DNA of 64,000 bases from Polynucleobacter parvulilacunae (GTDB lineage: Bacteria; Pseudomonadota; Gammaproteobacteria; Burkholderiales; Burkholderiaceae). The stretch lies in the NCBI RefSeq assembly GCF_018881715.1, contig NZ_JACVPW010000001.1, positions 583,337-647,336 on the forward strand, written 5' to 3'. Both the position numbers and the translations under genes were made by a program. The notes below the pieces were generated by a model. That model saw only the letters and a program-made list of their open reading frames with translations. It made no database searches and was not told the origin of the DNA. Positions within the stretch are counted from its first letter, which is position 1. Each line of letters begins with the position of its first letter. Shown here one piece after another: positions 41,629-50,645 of this stretch.

Positions 41629-42402
41629 ATGAAACGAATTCTGCAAACTTTGATAGGCGTCTGCCAAGTAACAGTGTTGGTTGCGGCCTTGGGCTTTGGC
41701 ATTAGTGCCAGCGCAAATGAGGGTGGCTTTCCCTTGGATCAAGCCCCTAATCGCGTTAGTAAAGATGCTTCATTACAAAACGGTGCCAAGTTATTTGTGA
41801 ACTACTGCTTGAACTGCCATGCAGCGGCAAGCATGCGTTACAACCGTTTACGCGATATTGGTTTGACCGATCAACAAATCAAAGACAACCTCATTTTGAC
41901 TGATGCCAAAGTGGGTGATTTGATGACCATCTCCATGACACCAAAAGAAGCGAAGGCTTGGTTTGGAAAAACCCCTCCTGACCTATCAGTTGAGGCGCGT
42001 GCTCGTGGAGCAGACTGGCTCTATACCTACTTCCGCACTTTCTATAAAGACGACACCACACAAACTGGTTGGAACAACTTGGTTTACCCTAAAGTCGGTA
42101 TGCCTCACGTTCTCTGGCAGTTACAGGGTGAGCGTGCTGCGAAGTTTGAGGAACATAAAGATCCCCATGATCCAAGCAGAACAGAAGAAGTCTTTGTTGG
42201 CTTTGAACAGTTAACTCCCGGCACAATGAGTACACAAGAGTATGACGACAACATCGCTGACTTGGTTGCTTTCATGTCATGGATGGCTGAGCCAGTTCAG
42301 TTGGAGCGTAAGCGTCTTGGTGTAGTAGTGCTCTTGTTCTTGGCAATCTTTACTCTGTTGGCTTGGCGTTTGAATAAAGCCTATTGGAAAGATATTCACT
42401 AA
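41629..42402 (+). CDS. petC: Cytochrome c1 subunit of cytochrome bc1
   Basis: Membrane-anchored c-type cytochrome of complex III. A signal peptide (about residues 1-29) precedes the heme motif CLNCH (Cys60, Cys63, His64) followed by SMRYNRLRDIGL. A Met ligand is likely in the region around PKVGMPHVLW. A C-terminal anchor lies at LGVVVLLFLAIFTLLAW. Length 257 is normal. Last gene of petABC; sspA follows after 98 bases. Confidence 0.97.
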   Translation: MKRILQTLIGVCQVTVLVAALGFGISASANEGGFPLDQAPNRVSKDASLQNGAKLFVNYCLNCHAAASMRYNRLRDIGLTDQQIKDNLILTDAKVGDLMTISMTPKEAKAWFGKTPPDLSVEARARGADWLYTYFRTFYKDDTTQTGWNNLVYPKVGMPHVLWQLQGERAAKFEEHKDPHDPSRTEEVFVGFEQLTPGTMSTQEYDDNIADLVAFMSWMAEPVQLERKRLGVVVLLFLAIFTLLAWRLNKAYWKDIH

Positions 42403-42500
42403 TTGAATTTGATGGGCCCTGATACTGGGCCTGTTAGTGAAAAGATTTAACGCTGTTGTGCGTTTGTTGTATTGAAGTAGAAATTTAAGGAAATAAATTT

Positions 42501-43112
42501 ATGATGGTGTTGTACTCGGGTACTAACTGCCCATTCTCGCAACGCTGCCGTTTGGTGCTTTTTGAAAAAGGCATGGATTTTGAAATCCGCGATGTCGACT
42601 TGTTTAACAAGCCTGAAGACATCTCTGTAATGAACCCATATGGCCAAGTGCCTATCTTGGTTGAGCGCGATCTTATTTTGTATGAGTCAAACATCATCAA
42701 TGAATACATTGATGAGCGCTTTCCTCATCCGCAATTGATGCCGCCTGATCCTGTAGCACGCGCACGCGCACGTCTCTTCCTCTTCAATTTTGAGAAAGAG
42801 TTATTTGTGCACGTAGCCGCCCTGGAAAATGAAAAAGGTAAGGCTGCTGAGAAGGTTCATGAAAAAGCGCGTTTAGCAATTCGTGATCGTTTGACTCAGT
42901 TGGCGCCAATTTTTGTTAAAAACAAATACATGCTGGGCGATGAGTTCTCGATGTTGGATGTTGCAATTGCACCATTGTTATGGCGTCTTGAGCACTACGG
43001 CATTGATCTTTCTCGCAATGCCGCCGCTCTCCTAAAATATGCTGAGCGTATTTTCAGTAGACCTGCTTACATTGAAGCTTTGACTCCTTCTGAGAAGGTA
43101 ATGCGCCGCTAA
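42501..43112 (+). CDS. sspA: Stringent starvation protein A homolog
   Basis: Glutathione-S-transferase-fold protein that binds RNA polymerase in enterics. The thioredoxin-like N-domain starts VLYSGTNCPFSQRCRLVLFE and PYGQVPILVERDLILYESN follows; the all-helical C-domain carries YMLGDEFSMLDVAIAPLLWR. Length 203 is normal. TTAAGGAAAT precedes the ATG. The petABC-sspA-sspB order is conserved in betaproteobacteria. Its role here may be regulatory or stress related; enzymatic GST activity is not expected. Confidence 0.94.
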   Translation: MMVLYSGTNCPFSQRCRLVLFEKGMDFEIRDVDLFNKPEDISVMNPYGQVPILVERDLILYESNIINEYIDERFPHPQLMPPDPVARARARLFLFNFEKELFVHVAALENEKGKAAEKVHEKARLAIRDRLTQLAPIFVKNKYMLGDEFSMLDVAIAPLLWRLEHYGIDLSRNAAALLKYAERIFSRPAYIEALTPSEKVMRR

Positions 43113-43141
43113 GCTTTCCTAGCGGTTCATTACTCGTCGGT

Positions 43142-43549
43142 ATGTCTGACATCCCAAGCAATAAACCTTATCTAATCCGTGCTCTACATCAGTGGTGCAC
43201 GGATTTTGGTTTTACGCCATTTATGGCGGTTTTTGTGGATGCTAGGGTAGAAGTTCCTATGGAGTTTGTTAAGAACAACGAGATTGTTCTTAACCTCTCC
43301 CTGGAGGCATGCCATCAGCTCCAGTTAGAAAATGACTGGATTAGCTTTCAGGCAAGGTTTGGTGGGGTTCCTAGAAAGATTATGGTTCCTGTGAGCCATG
43401 TCTTGGCTATCTACGCTAGAGAGAATGGACAGGGCATGTCATTCCCGTTTGACCCAGCTCAGGCCCGTGATCTTCATATTGCAGACTCGGCGGATGGCGC
43501 CCCTGAAAAGCCCAAAACAAGTAGACCTAGCTTGAAGCTTGTGAAATAG
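43142..43549 (+). CDS. sspB: ClpXP protease specificity-enhancing factor SspB
   Basis: Adaptor that delivers ssrA-tagged proteins to ClpXP. The substrate-binding domain (residues 1-105) includes KPYLIRALHQWCTDFGFTPF, VLNLSLEACHQLQLENDWI and ARFGGVPRKIMVPVSHVLAI. A flexible tail ends in RPSLKLVK, the ClpX-docking motif. Length is 135. It lies 29 bases after sspA and 18 bases before tRNA-Thr. Confidence 0.95.
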   Translation: MSDIPSNKPYLIRALHQWCTDFGFTPFMAVFVDARVEVPMEFVKNNEIVLNLSLEACHQLQLENDWISFQARFGGVPRKIMVPVSHVLAIYARENGQGMSFPFDPAQARDLHIADSADGAPEKPKTSRPSLKLVK

Positions 43550-43567
43550 GCTAAAATATCAACCGTT

Positions 43568-43643
43568 GCCCCTTTAGCTCATCTGGTAGAGCAACTGATT
43601 TGTAATCAGTAGGTGGTCTGTTCGAGTCGGACAAGGGGCACCA
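43568..43643 (+). tRNA. tRNA-Thr (anticodon UGU)
   Basis: Acceptor GCCCCTT pairs with AAGGGGC, D-stem AGCTC..GAGC, anticodon stem CTGAT..ATCAG with loop TTTGTAA giving anticodon TGT, T-arm loop TTCGAGT. The CCA end is encoded. All 76 positions fit the cloverleaf. No int gene or duplicated 3' end is visible downstream. Confidence 0.97.
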
Positions 43644-43671
43644 CTCTTCTCTCTGGCATTTAAACTCCCTA

Positions 43672-44748
43672 ATGTCACATAAAAAAATCGGATTTGATGC
43701 GGGCTTGATGTCTCTTCGGGGCACACATATTGCTATTTTCGATTACGCACTTCAGAACCAAAAAATATTAGGCAACGAATCCATTGTTTTTTACGATCGT
43801 CGCTCAGAGTTAGTTCAGCCATCTGTATTTCAAAAATTTCAAAAAGAATTTAATTTAATTCCATATGATCAGTTTTCGGAGTTAGGTCCCATGGCCGATC
43901 GCGAAATAATGGATGCAATGTATCTCATTAAATCAGGCGAGCGCGATGACTACGTTCTGCCTGGAGTTCCCAATTTAATCCATGCAGTTTTTCCGCAAAA
44001 AGTGGATGAGATGCATGGCGATATTTATGCTTACGTGTCTAAGTGGTTAAGCGAAGAGTGTTCGAATGGAAAAATTCCTTTTGTGCCTCATATCATCGAT
44101 TTGCCAATACAAGGAGCCTCACTCAGAAAAAGTCTTGGCATCCCTGAAGATTCAATTGTTTTTGGCTGTTATGGCGGAAGTGATAGTTTTAATCTGGGCT
44201 TCGTAAAGCAGGTCATAGCTGAGTTGGTTGAGAAAAACTCGCATATCTATTTTCTGTTTATGAATATTGATCGTTTTATCGATCATCCCCAGGTGATATT
44301 TCTTCCGGGCAATTCAGATCCGTTGTTTAAATCAAGCTTTATCAATACCTGCGATGCCATGATTCATGCGAGAGGCATCGGCGAGAGCTTTGGCTTAGCC
44401 TGCGGGGAGTTCTCGATGCACAACAAGCCGGTAATCACTTATGCGCTCTCACCCCAACGCAACCATATTGATGTTTTGGGATCAAAAGCGATTTTGTATA
44501 AGGGCCCCAAAGACTTAAGTGAAATCTTCTTGAATTTTGACAAGGCAGAAGCTCAAAAGCAAGATTGGGACTGCTATTCCCAAGAATTTTCACCCTCTGC
44601 CGTAATGAAAAAATTTCAGTCAGTATTTTTGGGTAATGACGCTATCAAGCTGGCAGAAATCAAGATCAGCAGTCTAGATAGAGCGGCTATACAGGCCAAA
44701 CGTTTTAGAAAAAAGCTTCGCAGCCTATCCCGTAAGCTGTATTTATAG
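43672..44748 (+). CDS. GT-B fold glycosyltransferase-like protein
   Basis: A 358-residue cytoplasmic protein that resembles retaining GT4-type glycosyltransferases. The second Rossmann half contains VFGCYGGSDSFNLGF, LFMNIDRF and an exact E-x7-E motif: Glu238 and Glu246 in ESFGLACGE, followed by MHNKPVITY. The N-terminal half (GFDAGLMSLRGTHIAIFDYA) binds the acceptor in this fold. The C-terminus is highly basic (AKRFRKKLRSLSRKLYL). No membrane segment. Donor and acceptor are unknown. It begins 28 bases after tRNA-Thr, without a polysaccharide cluster around, which hints at an insertion next to the tRNA; no direct repeat proves it. Confidence 0.7.
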   Translation: MSHKKIGFDAGLMSLRGTHIAIFDYALQNQKILGNESIVFYDRRSELVQPSVFQKFQKEFNLIPYDQFSELGPMADREIMDAMYLIKSGERDDYVLPGVPNLIHAVFPQKVDEMHGDIYAYVSKWLSEECSNGKIPFVPHIIDLPIQGASLRKSLGIPEDSIVFGCYGGSDSFNLGFVKQVIAELVEKNSHIYFLFMNIDRFIDHPQVIFLPGNSDPLFKSSFINTCDAMIHARGIGESFGLACGEFSMHNKPVITYALSPQRNHIDVLGSKAILYKGPKDLSEIFLNFDKAEAQKQDWDCYSQEFSPSAVMKKFQSVFLGNDAIKLAEIKISSLDRAAIQAKRFRKKLRSLSRKLYL

Positions 44749-44758
44749 AGCTCACCAT

Positions 44759-46087
44759 CTAATCTAAAAGCGATACTTTCCTGGTTTCAGGTAGGTAGAG
44801 AGCAGCAACAATTGCCGCAGTAGCTAAGAAGATGGTTGGATACCAAAGCCCCGCGCTATCACTTTGCCATCGTTGATTTAACCAAGTCACAATTAAGGGT
44901 AGTAAACCGCCAATCCATCCTGCTGCTAAATTATGAGGGAGCGTTGCGGCGCTATTTCTGGTTTTGGCGGGAAAAAGTTCGGCCAGTATTGCGGTTTGCG
45001 GACCAACTACTAAGGCGAGGGCTAAAGATAAGCAGGTCAGCAACATTCCGATAAGAATCAAATTGAATGAGTGACTTGGATTGTTGAGGTATTCCGTGCC
45101 AATCGTTTTAAGCAGCTGAAATCCTGGCAGGATCAAGATAGCGCCTAAAAAAAGCCCGCAAACGATGATAGGCTTACGACCAATTTTGTCTGATAACCAG
45201 CCCGCCAAAATAGTGAGAGGAAATAAAGCTAACGTTGCATAGATGCTGAGTTGGTCAACTAATTCTGGAGCAAGTTTTACAGAAGTTTTTAGAAAAATAG
45301 CTGTGTAGACTTGTACGCAAAAGAAAAGTACTGCGCCACCCGCTGAGATGCAGAAGAAAAGCAAAAACATCCGATTACGCGTCTGAGGGTTGCGAAAATT
45401 ATTTAGCAGTGGACTGCCGGATTGTTGATGTGTTTTGCTGAGCGCCAAAAATACAGGCGTTTCTTCCAGAGCCATGCGAGCTTTAAATGCAATTAATAGA
45501 AGTGCAATGGAAATCCAGAAGGGCACACGCCAACCCCAGGACTGAAATTCTTCTGGTGATAAATAGTTTCTTAGTAAGGCAATTTGCAAGGTTGAAAAAA
45601 GAATGCCAAGCGGTCCCATGAGTTGGAGGAAGCTTGTTTTAAGACCCCTGTATTTGTTTCCAGCATGCTCTGTTAGATAGACAGCGCTCCCACCAATTTC
45701 ACCCCCAGCAGAAAGCCCTTGAAGTAGCCGTAGGCTAACCAGTAGGATGGGCGCCCAAATGCCAACCTGGGCGTAGGTGGGTAAAAAGCCCACGCTTACA
45801 GTTGCAATCCCCATTAACGCAATGGTGATCATAAAGACGGGCTTTCGGCCTATTCGGTCACCCATAGAGCCAAATAGGGCTGCTCCTATGGGTCTGACTA
45901 CCATTCCAACGCCAAAGGTCGCTAAGCTCGCCAAAAGGGCTGTATTGGGGTCTGAGGAAGGGAAGAAGAGTGGGGCAAAAACGACTGCTAGGGTGGCAAA
46001 TGTGAGGAAGTCATACCACTCCAAAAAGGTTCCAAAGCAGGCTGCAATGGCTACTTTTCGATAGGAGTGAGAATTCTGATTTTCCAT
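44759..46087 (-). CDS. MFS transporter, metabolite:H+ symporter (MHS) family
   Basis: A 442-residue 12-helix secondary transporter. The start FGTFLEWYDFLTFATLAVVF and the loop-2/3 motif GDRIGRKPVFM place it in the MHS branch (ProP, KgtP, ShiA, citrate). RLLQGLSAGGEIGGSAVYLTEH is another hallmark, and GWLSDKIGRKPIIV is the repeat in the second half. Probable substrate: an organic acid or compatible solute; not decidable. It converges on the glycosyltransferase gene (10 bases) and diverges from the phasin gene. Confidence 0.88.
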   Translation of the reverse strand: MENQNSHSYRKVAIAACFGTFLEWYDFLTFATLAVVFAPLFFPSSDPNTALLASLATFGVGMVVRPIGAALFGSMGDRIGRKPVFMITIALMGIATVSVGFLPTYAQVGIWAPILLVSLRLLQGLSAGGEIGGSAVYLTEHAGNKYRGLKTSFLQLMGPLGILFSTLQIALLRNYLSPEEFQSWGWRVPFWISIALLLIAFKARMALEETPVFLALSKTHQQSGSPLLNNFRNPQTRNRMFLLFFCISAGGAVLFFCVQVYTAIFLKTSVKLAPELVDQLSIYATLALFPLTILAGWLSDKIGRKPIIVCGLFLGAILILPGFQLLKTIGTEYLNNPSHSFNLILIGMLLTCLSLALALVVGPQTAILAELFPAKTRNSAATLPHNLAAGWIGGLLPLIVTWLNQRWQSDSAGLWYPTIFLATAAIVAALYLPETRKVSLLD

Positions 46088-46191
46088 TAAGTTACTGATT
46101 AGATTGAATTTATTTATTATTTAAATTAAATTTGTTGCATAGCAGCAAAAACTTCTTGATTTGTCATATTTCATCAGTTACAGTTTCATGG

Positions 46192-46200
46192 TGCAGTGCA
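46192..46200. promoter_or_regulatory. TGCA-rich site upstream of phasin gene
   Basis: TGCAGTGCA lies 74 bases before the phasin start; another TGCA follows at 46230-46233. PhaR repressors of phasin genes are known to bind TGCA-rich sequences, so this is a candidate operator. Inference only. Confidence 0.25.
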
Positions 46201-46273
46201 ATATTTAAGGCGTCTAAATTCTCCTTAAATGCACTTAATAGACAGTTGTACCACTTAATTTCTGGAGAAATAC

Positions 46274-46858
46274 ATGAACCAAGATCAAATCACCGCTAAA
46301 TTGTCCCAAATTAACAGCAAAGGCCTCGAGGCTTCATTTTCTTTGAGCGAAGCTGCTTTAGAAAATGCTCAAAAATTGGCTGAGTTGAACTATGCTGCCT
46401 CTAAAGATGCATTGGTTAATGCTCAAGACGGCATTCAACAAGTTTTGACAGCTAAAGACCCAAAGCAAGTTACTGAAATTTTCACAGCTGATTCATTGCA
46501 AGCTGCTGGCAACCAAGCTGTTGCTTACCAAAAGAAAGTAAGCAAAGTATTGCGTGACAGCAATAAAGAATTTGTAAACGTAGTTGATGCAAGCATCGAT
46601 CAGTTGCAAGATGGTTTCCAAGATTGGATCAATACTGTAGCTGCTAACGCGCCTGCAGGTTCAGAGGCATTCTTGTCTTCATTCAAGACTGTATACGGTA
46701 GCGCATTGCAAGGTTTTGAACAGTTCCGCGCTGCAAGCAAAGAAGCTTTTGCTACTGCAGAAAAAACTGCTGATCAAGCAATCGAAACTGTACAAGGTCA
46801 AATTGCTCAAGTTAAGAAAGCTGCTACACCTGCATCACGTAGCCGCAAAGCTGCTTAA
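46274..46858 (+). CDS. phaP: Phasin family protein
   Basis: Amphipathic helical protein that coats polyhydroxyalkanoate granules. The 194-residue sequence is Ala/Gln/Lys-rich with the phasin_2 pattern (KGLEASFSLSEAALENAQKL, ALQGFEQFRAASKEAFATAE) and a basic tail (SRSRKAA). CTGGAGAAATAC is a good Shine-Dalgarno. Codon bias is strong, as for the porin, which suggests high expression. A terminator follows. No PHA synthase lies in this window. Confidence 0.92.
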   Translation: MNQDQITAKLSQINSKGLEASFSLSEAALENAQKLAELNYAASKDALVNAQDGIQQVLTAKDPKQVTEIFTADSLQAAGNQAVAYQKKVSKVLRDSNKEFVNVVDASIDQLQDGFQDWINTVAANAPAGSEAFLSSFKTVYGSALQGFEQFRAASKEAFATAEKTADQAIETVQGQIAQVKKAATPASRSRKAA

Positions 46859-46897
46859 TTGACTGCTGATTAAGAAATAGATTTATTAGTAAGAATT

Positions 46898-46933
46898 AAA
46901 AACCCCGCCTGGTGCAAACTGGGCGGGGTTTTT
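46898..46933. terminator. Intrinsic terminator after phaP
   Basis: AAAAACCCCGCC (46898-46909), a 12-base loop and GGCGGGGTTTTT (46922-46933). GC-rich stem with T- and A-runs, so it can serve the phasin gene and the converging rmuC gene. Confidence 0.92.
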
Positions 46934-46977
46934 GTTTGCCTAAATCTTTTGAGAATTAACTTAAGCTATGAATAGAA

Positions 46978-48252
46978 TTATTCAAAGTCAGAAGAGGATT
47001 CAATCAGGGGTGCAGCTAAGTTTTTACTGGGTTTAACGCCCAATTCACGGACTTTTTCGGCCGAGCGTATAAGATTGCCTTTGCCAGTTTTTAGCTTGTT
47101 GAATGCGTCGTGATAGCTTGTTTGGGCTTGATCGAGACGTTGACCAAGTTTCTCAAGATCATCCACAAAGCCAACAAATTTATCGTAGAGGTTGCCGCAT
47201 TGTTTTGCGATCTCAAGCGCATTGCGATTTTGATGATCTTGTCTCCAAAGATGGGCAACCGTTCTCAGTGTTGCCATCAGGGTGCTTGGGCAAACCAGCA
47301 CAATATTTTTTGCTAAAGCCTCTTGGTACAAATTTGGCGCAGTCTTTAATGCAAGTAAGAATGCCGGCTCAATTGGCACGAACATTAAAACAAAGTCGAC
47401 TGAGCCTACGCCATATAAAGAGCTGTAATTTTTTCCTGAGAGGCCTTGGATATGCTGGCGCAGTGACTGAATATGCGCAGCGAGCTCTTGTTCTGCCACC
47501 GCAGGATCGGTAGTTTCAGCATGACGTGCATAGGCAGTAATAGATACCTTACTATCAACTACTAGGCTTCTTCCTTCGGGTAGCTTGATAACTACGTCAG
47601 GCTGGAGGCGTGAACCGTCGGTTTGAGTATGACTGTCTTGAACGACGTACTCCTCACCTTTGCGTAAGCCAGAGGATTCCAGAATAGATTCCAGCACCAA
47701 CTCACCCCAATTACCTTGAACCTTAGAGTCACCTTTGAGTGCTTGGGTTAAAGAACGCGTTTCATCTGACATACGCAGATTGAGATTGGCTAAACGTTCA
47801 ATCTCGCTTTTTAATGCATGGCGTTCGCGAGCTTCATTGCCATAAGATGTACTGACTTGTTCTTTAAATTCTGTGAGCTTCGTTTGCAGGGGTTTTAATA
47901 GCGCATCTAAGCTTGCTGCATTTTGTTCTGTAAAACGCTTGGACTTATCTTCCAAGATCTCATTTGCCAAATTTTTAAACTGATTTGTGAGTGCTTCTTT
48001 AGCTTCATTGAGTGACTCTATTCTGCCCAAACCTTGTTTACGTTCAGAGTCTAGTTCTGCTTCTAGGCGAATGGCATTTTGTAGGGCTTGGTCACGCTCG
48101 CTGCGAAGGTTGAGTGCTATAGCAAGCTCTGCCTGAGCTTGCAGCTCGACACGCGCAAGAGTAGATCGTAAGTTCAATGCATAAACTAAAAGGCCTGCAC
48201 ATACTCCAAATGGCAGACCAAATAATAGAAGCGAACTTAAATCAAAGATCAC
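46978..48252 (-). CDS. rmuC: RmuC-family DNA recombination protein
   Basis: Membrane-anchored coiled-coil protein with a C-terminal nuclease-like RmuC domain; in E. coli it limits inverted-repeat recombination. N-terminal anchor about residues 5-25 (LLLFGLPFGVCAGLLVYAL), coiled coil about 30-170, RmuC domain about 175-370 with KVQGNWGELVLESILESSGL, RLQPDVVIKLPEGRSLVVDSK-like core and VDFVLMFVPIEPAFL. Length 424 is normal. Its start is 29 bases after the grxD stop on the same strand. Confidence 0.93.
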   Translation of the reverse strand: MIFDLSSLLLFGLPFGVCAGLLVYALNLRSTLARVELQAQAELAIALNLRSERDQALQNAIRLEAELDSERKQGLGRIESLNEAKEALTNQFKNLANEILEDKSKRFTEQNAASLDALLKPLQTKLTEFKEQVSTSYGNEARERHALKSEIERLANLNLRMSDETRSLTQALKGDSKVQGNWGELVLESILESSGLRKGEEYVVQDSHTQTDGSRLQPDVVIKLPEGRSLVVDSKVSITAYARHAETTDPAVAEQELAAHIQSLRQHIQGLSGKNYSSLYGVGSVDFVLMFVPIEPAFLLALKTAPNLYQEALAKNIVLVCPSTLMATLRTVAHLWRQDHQNRNALEIAKQCGNLYDKFVGFVDDLEKLGQRLDQAQTSYHDAFNKLKTGKGNLIRSAEKVRELGVKPSKNLAAPLIESSSDFE

Positions 48253-48281
48253 GGCGTAATAAATCCCAGTAATGCGACTTA

Positions 48282-48590
48282 TTAAGCTTTAACGAGTTTT
48301 TGGAGTTCGCCAGACTGAAACATTTCAGTCATGATGTCTGATCCACCAATAAATTCACCATTGATGTAAAGCTGTGGAATGGTCGGCCAATTAGCAAACT
48401 CTTTAATGCCTTGACGAATTCCGGCATCTTCCAAAACGTTTACGGTATGAAGATTTTCAACTCCGCTAGCGCGCAGGATATTGACAGCGTTTCCAGAAAA
48501 GCCACATTGTGGAAACTGCGCGGTTCCCTTCATAAACAAAACTACTGGGTGGCTGGTAACGATTTCTTTGATTTGAGCTTGTGTGTCCAT
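48282..48590 (-). CDS. grxD: Monothiol glutaredoxin (Grx4 type)
   Basis: CGFS-type glutaredoxin that binds and transfers 2Fe-2S clusters with glutathione. [12 protein letters not shown] contains the single active Cys. [20 protein letters not shown] holds the GSH-binding TIP and GGSD motifs. Length 102 is standard. It comes after hemA, prfA and prmC in a conserved betaproteobacterial order and is a likely partner of the BolA protein IbaG (18075-18323). Confidence 0.96.
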   Translation of the reverse strand: MDTQAQIKEIVTSHPVVLFMKGTAQFPQCGFSGNAVNILRASGVENLHTVNVLEDAGIRQGIKEFANWPTIPQLYINGEFIGGSDIMTEMFQSGELQKLVKA

Positions 48591-48696
48591 AAATTCTTTC
48601 TACTAAGTTTCTACTACAGCGGTCTTATTGCAAAGACGGTTTGGAAATGAGGTTTATTCGATTTTAAGACTTAATGCGAAAAAAGGTTATTTCGCC

Positions 48697-49539
48697 TTAT
48701 TTTCTGCCTGAGGCGACACGGTAATGGCCGCCTAAATCTAGATGGGTTTGAATATCGCGAAAGCCTGCTGATTTCATAAGTGCCACCACAGCCTCAGATT
48801 GGTCAAAACCATGTTCAAGAGCAAGCAATCCATTTAGGTTGAGATGCTTTTGAGCTCCGGAGATTATTGTCTCCAGGCAGCTCAGTCCATTTTGATGGTC
48901 AGTAAGGGCTGAGAGCGGCTCAAATCGAAGATCACCTTGACTCAGGTGCAAATCTTGAGAGTGTATATATGGCGGATTGCTGAGGATAACGTCAAAAGAA
49001 TAATGTTCTTCCAAGGCTTGGTACCAACTGCCTTGGAGCAATACTACTCGCGAACTTACATTTAATTGTTGAGTATTGAGTTGGGCAATCTCTATGGCCT
49101 CAATAGATTGATCAGTTGCGGTAACTAAAGCTTCAGGAGCCTCATGTGCAATCGCCAAGGCAATTGCTCCAGAGCCTGTGCCTAGATCTAAAATGCTCGC
49201 GGGCTTGCCCAAGCGTTTAATTTCACGCAAACCAATCTCAACTAAGAGTTCGGTTTCTGGGCGTGGGATTAGAACTCCAGGCGCAACATAGAGATCAATG
49301 TTGTGAAACCCCTTTTTGCCAACCAGGTAGGCGATCGGCTCACCATTCAGTCTTCGAGTCTCAAGCGCCTTCCACGCCACTATTGCATCTACATTCAATA
49401 GCATGTCATCACGAGAGAGTAGGGCGGAGCGTGGAAGCTGGTAATGTTTTTCAAGAATATGCGCCATCAGAATTCTGGCCTCACTGGGGGTAAGGGCAGA
49501 AGCACTCAAGAGTGCGCGCAGGCTTAAATCTTCATTCAC
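48697..49539 (-). CDS. prmC: Release factor glutamine methyltransferase
   Basis: Methylates the Gln of the GGQ motif in release factors RF1 and RF2 with SAM. The N-terminal helical domain is followed by the SAM fold ILDLGTGSGAIALAIA and the catalytic NPPY in ILSNPPYI. IPRPETELLVE is typical. Length 280. Its substrate gene prfA lies directly upstream, 26 bases away. Confidence 0.96.
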   Translation of the reverse strand: MNEDLSLRALLSASALTPSEARILMAHILEKHYQLPRSALLSRDDMLLNVDAIVAWKALETRRLNGEPIAYLVGKKGFHNIDLYVAPGVLIPRPETELLVEIGLREIKRLGKPASILDLGTGSGAIALAIAHEAPEALVTATDQSIEAIEIAQLNTQQLNVSSRVVLLQGSWYQALEEHYSFDVILSNPPYIHSQDLHLSQGDLRFEPLSALTDHQNGLSCLETIISGAQKHLNLNGLLALEHGFDQSEAVVALMKSAGFRDIQTHLDLGGHYRVASGRK

Positions 49540-49565
49540 AGTTTTGGCGACCGCTTAGTGATGAC

Positions 49566-50645
49566 TTAGTTATCGCCAAGGGCAGCAAGTAACTCTGCTT
49601 GATGCTCAGATGCAAGCGCGTTGCAAAGATCGTCGATGTCGCCATCCATCATCGCGTCGATTTTATAGAGGGTCAGGTTGATGCGGTGGTCGGTGATGCG
49701 ACCTTGGGGAAAGTTGTAGGTGCGAATACGATCACTGCGATCACCCGTGCCAACTAGGGACTTGCGGGTCTGGGCTTCGAGTTGATGCTTCTCACGTTCG
49801 CGTGCATCCATGATGCGAGAAACCAAAACTTTCATGGCTTGTTCACGATTACGATGCTGACTCCGGTCGTCCTGACACTCAACTACTGTGCCAGTTGGTA
49901 AATGCGTGATACGCACAGCCGAATCTGTTTTATTAATATGTTGTCCACCAGCGCCCGAGGCTCGGAAAGTGTCAATACGTAATTCAGCGGGGTTAATTTT
50001 GACTGCCTCAAGCTCATCTGCCTCTGGCATCACGGCGACAGTACAGGCGGAAGTATGAATACGTCCTTGAGTCTCTGTTTGGGGTACGCGTTGTACGCGA
50101 TGGCCGCCAGATTCAAACTTGAGGCGTGAGTAAACGGATTGGCCAACCAAGCGTAAGACAACTTCTTTGTATCCACCTAAATCGGATTCAGCGGCACTTA
50201 CCATTTCCACTTTCCAGCCTTGCCGCTCTGCAAAGCGGGTATACATGCGTAGGAGGTCTCCAGCAAAGAGAGCACTTTCATCTCCGCCAGTACCTGCACG
50301 AATTTCTAGGAAGACATTGCGCTCATCGTTTTCATCTTTAGGAAGCAAGAGTTTCTGTAGCGTGCTCTCAAGCCCTTCCATCGTAGCCAAAGCCTGCTTT
50401 TGTTCCTCATCCGCAAAGTCCTTCATCTCAGGATCTTTACGCATTTCTTCTGCAGCTTGCGCGTCTGCTTCAGCCTGCTTATAGAGGCCGAATTGCTCCA
50501 CAACAGTGGCAATATCAGAATGTTCGCGCGTGAGCTTCCGATAAGCATCCATATCTTTGGTTGCTTCTTCGGAGGTTAATAGGGAATTAAGTTCGGCTAA
50601 GCGTGTGTCTAGATGGTCTAGCTTAGCCCGCATGCTGGGCTTCAT
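49566..50645 (-). CDS. prfA: Peptide chain release factor 1
   Basis: Recognises UAA/UAG stop codons and triggers peptide release. The GGQ loop lies in [17 protein letters not shown], followed by [16 protein letters not shown]. Length 359 is standard. The ATG directly follows the hemA stop with no base between (TAGATG), which implies coupled translation. Confidence 0.98.
   Translation of the reverse strand: MKPSMRAKLDHLDTRLAELNSLLTSEEATKDMDAYRKLTREHSDIATVVEQFGLYKQAEADAQAAEEMRKDPEMKDFADEEQKQALATMEGLESTLQKLLLPKDENDERNVFLEIRAGTGGDESALFAGDLLRMYTRFAERQGWKVEMVSAAESDLGGYKEVVLRLVGQSVYSRLKFESGGHRVQRVPQTETQGRIHTSACTVAVMPEADELEAVKINPAELRIDTFRASGAGGQHINKTDSAVRITHLPTGTVVECQDDRSQHRNREQAMKVLVSRIMDAREREKHQLEAQTRKSLVGTGDRSDRIRTYNFPQGRITDHRINLTLYKIDAMMDGDIDDLCNALASEHQAELLAALGDN

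Noticed and set aside
42415..42431. Hairpin GGCCC..GGGCC after petC
   Set aside because: Five-base stem without a T-run; too weak to call a terminator, although some attenuation before sspA is possible.
48676..48695. Hairpin GCGAAA..TTTCGC between prmC and grxD
   Set aside because: Only six A/T-rich pairs and no T-run on the transcribed strand, so not accepted as terminator.
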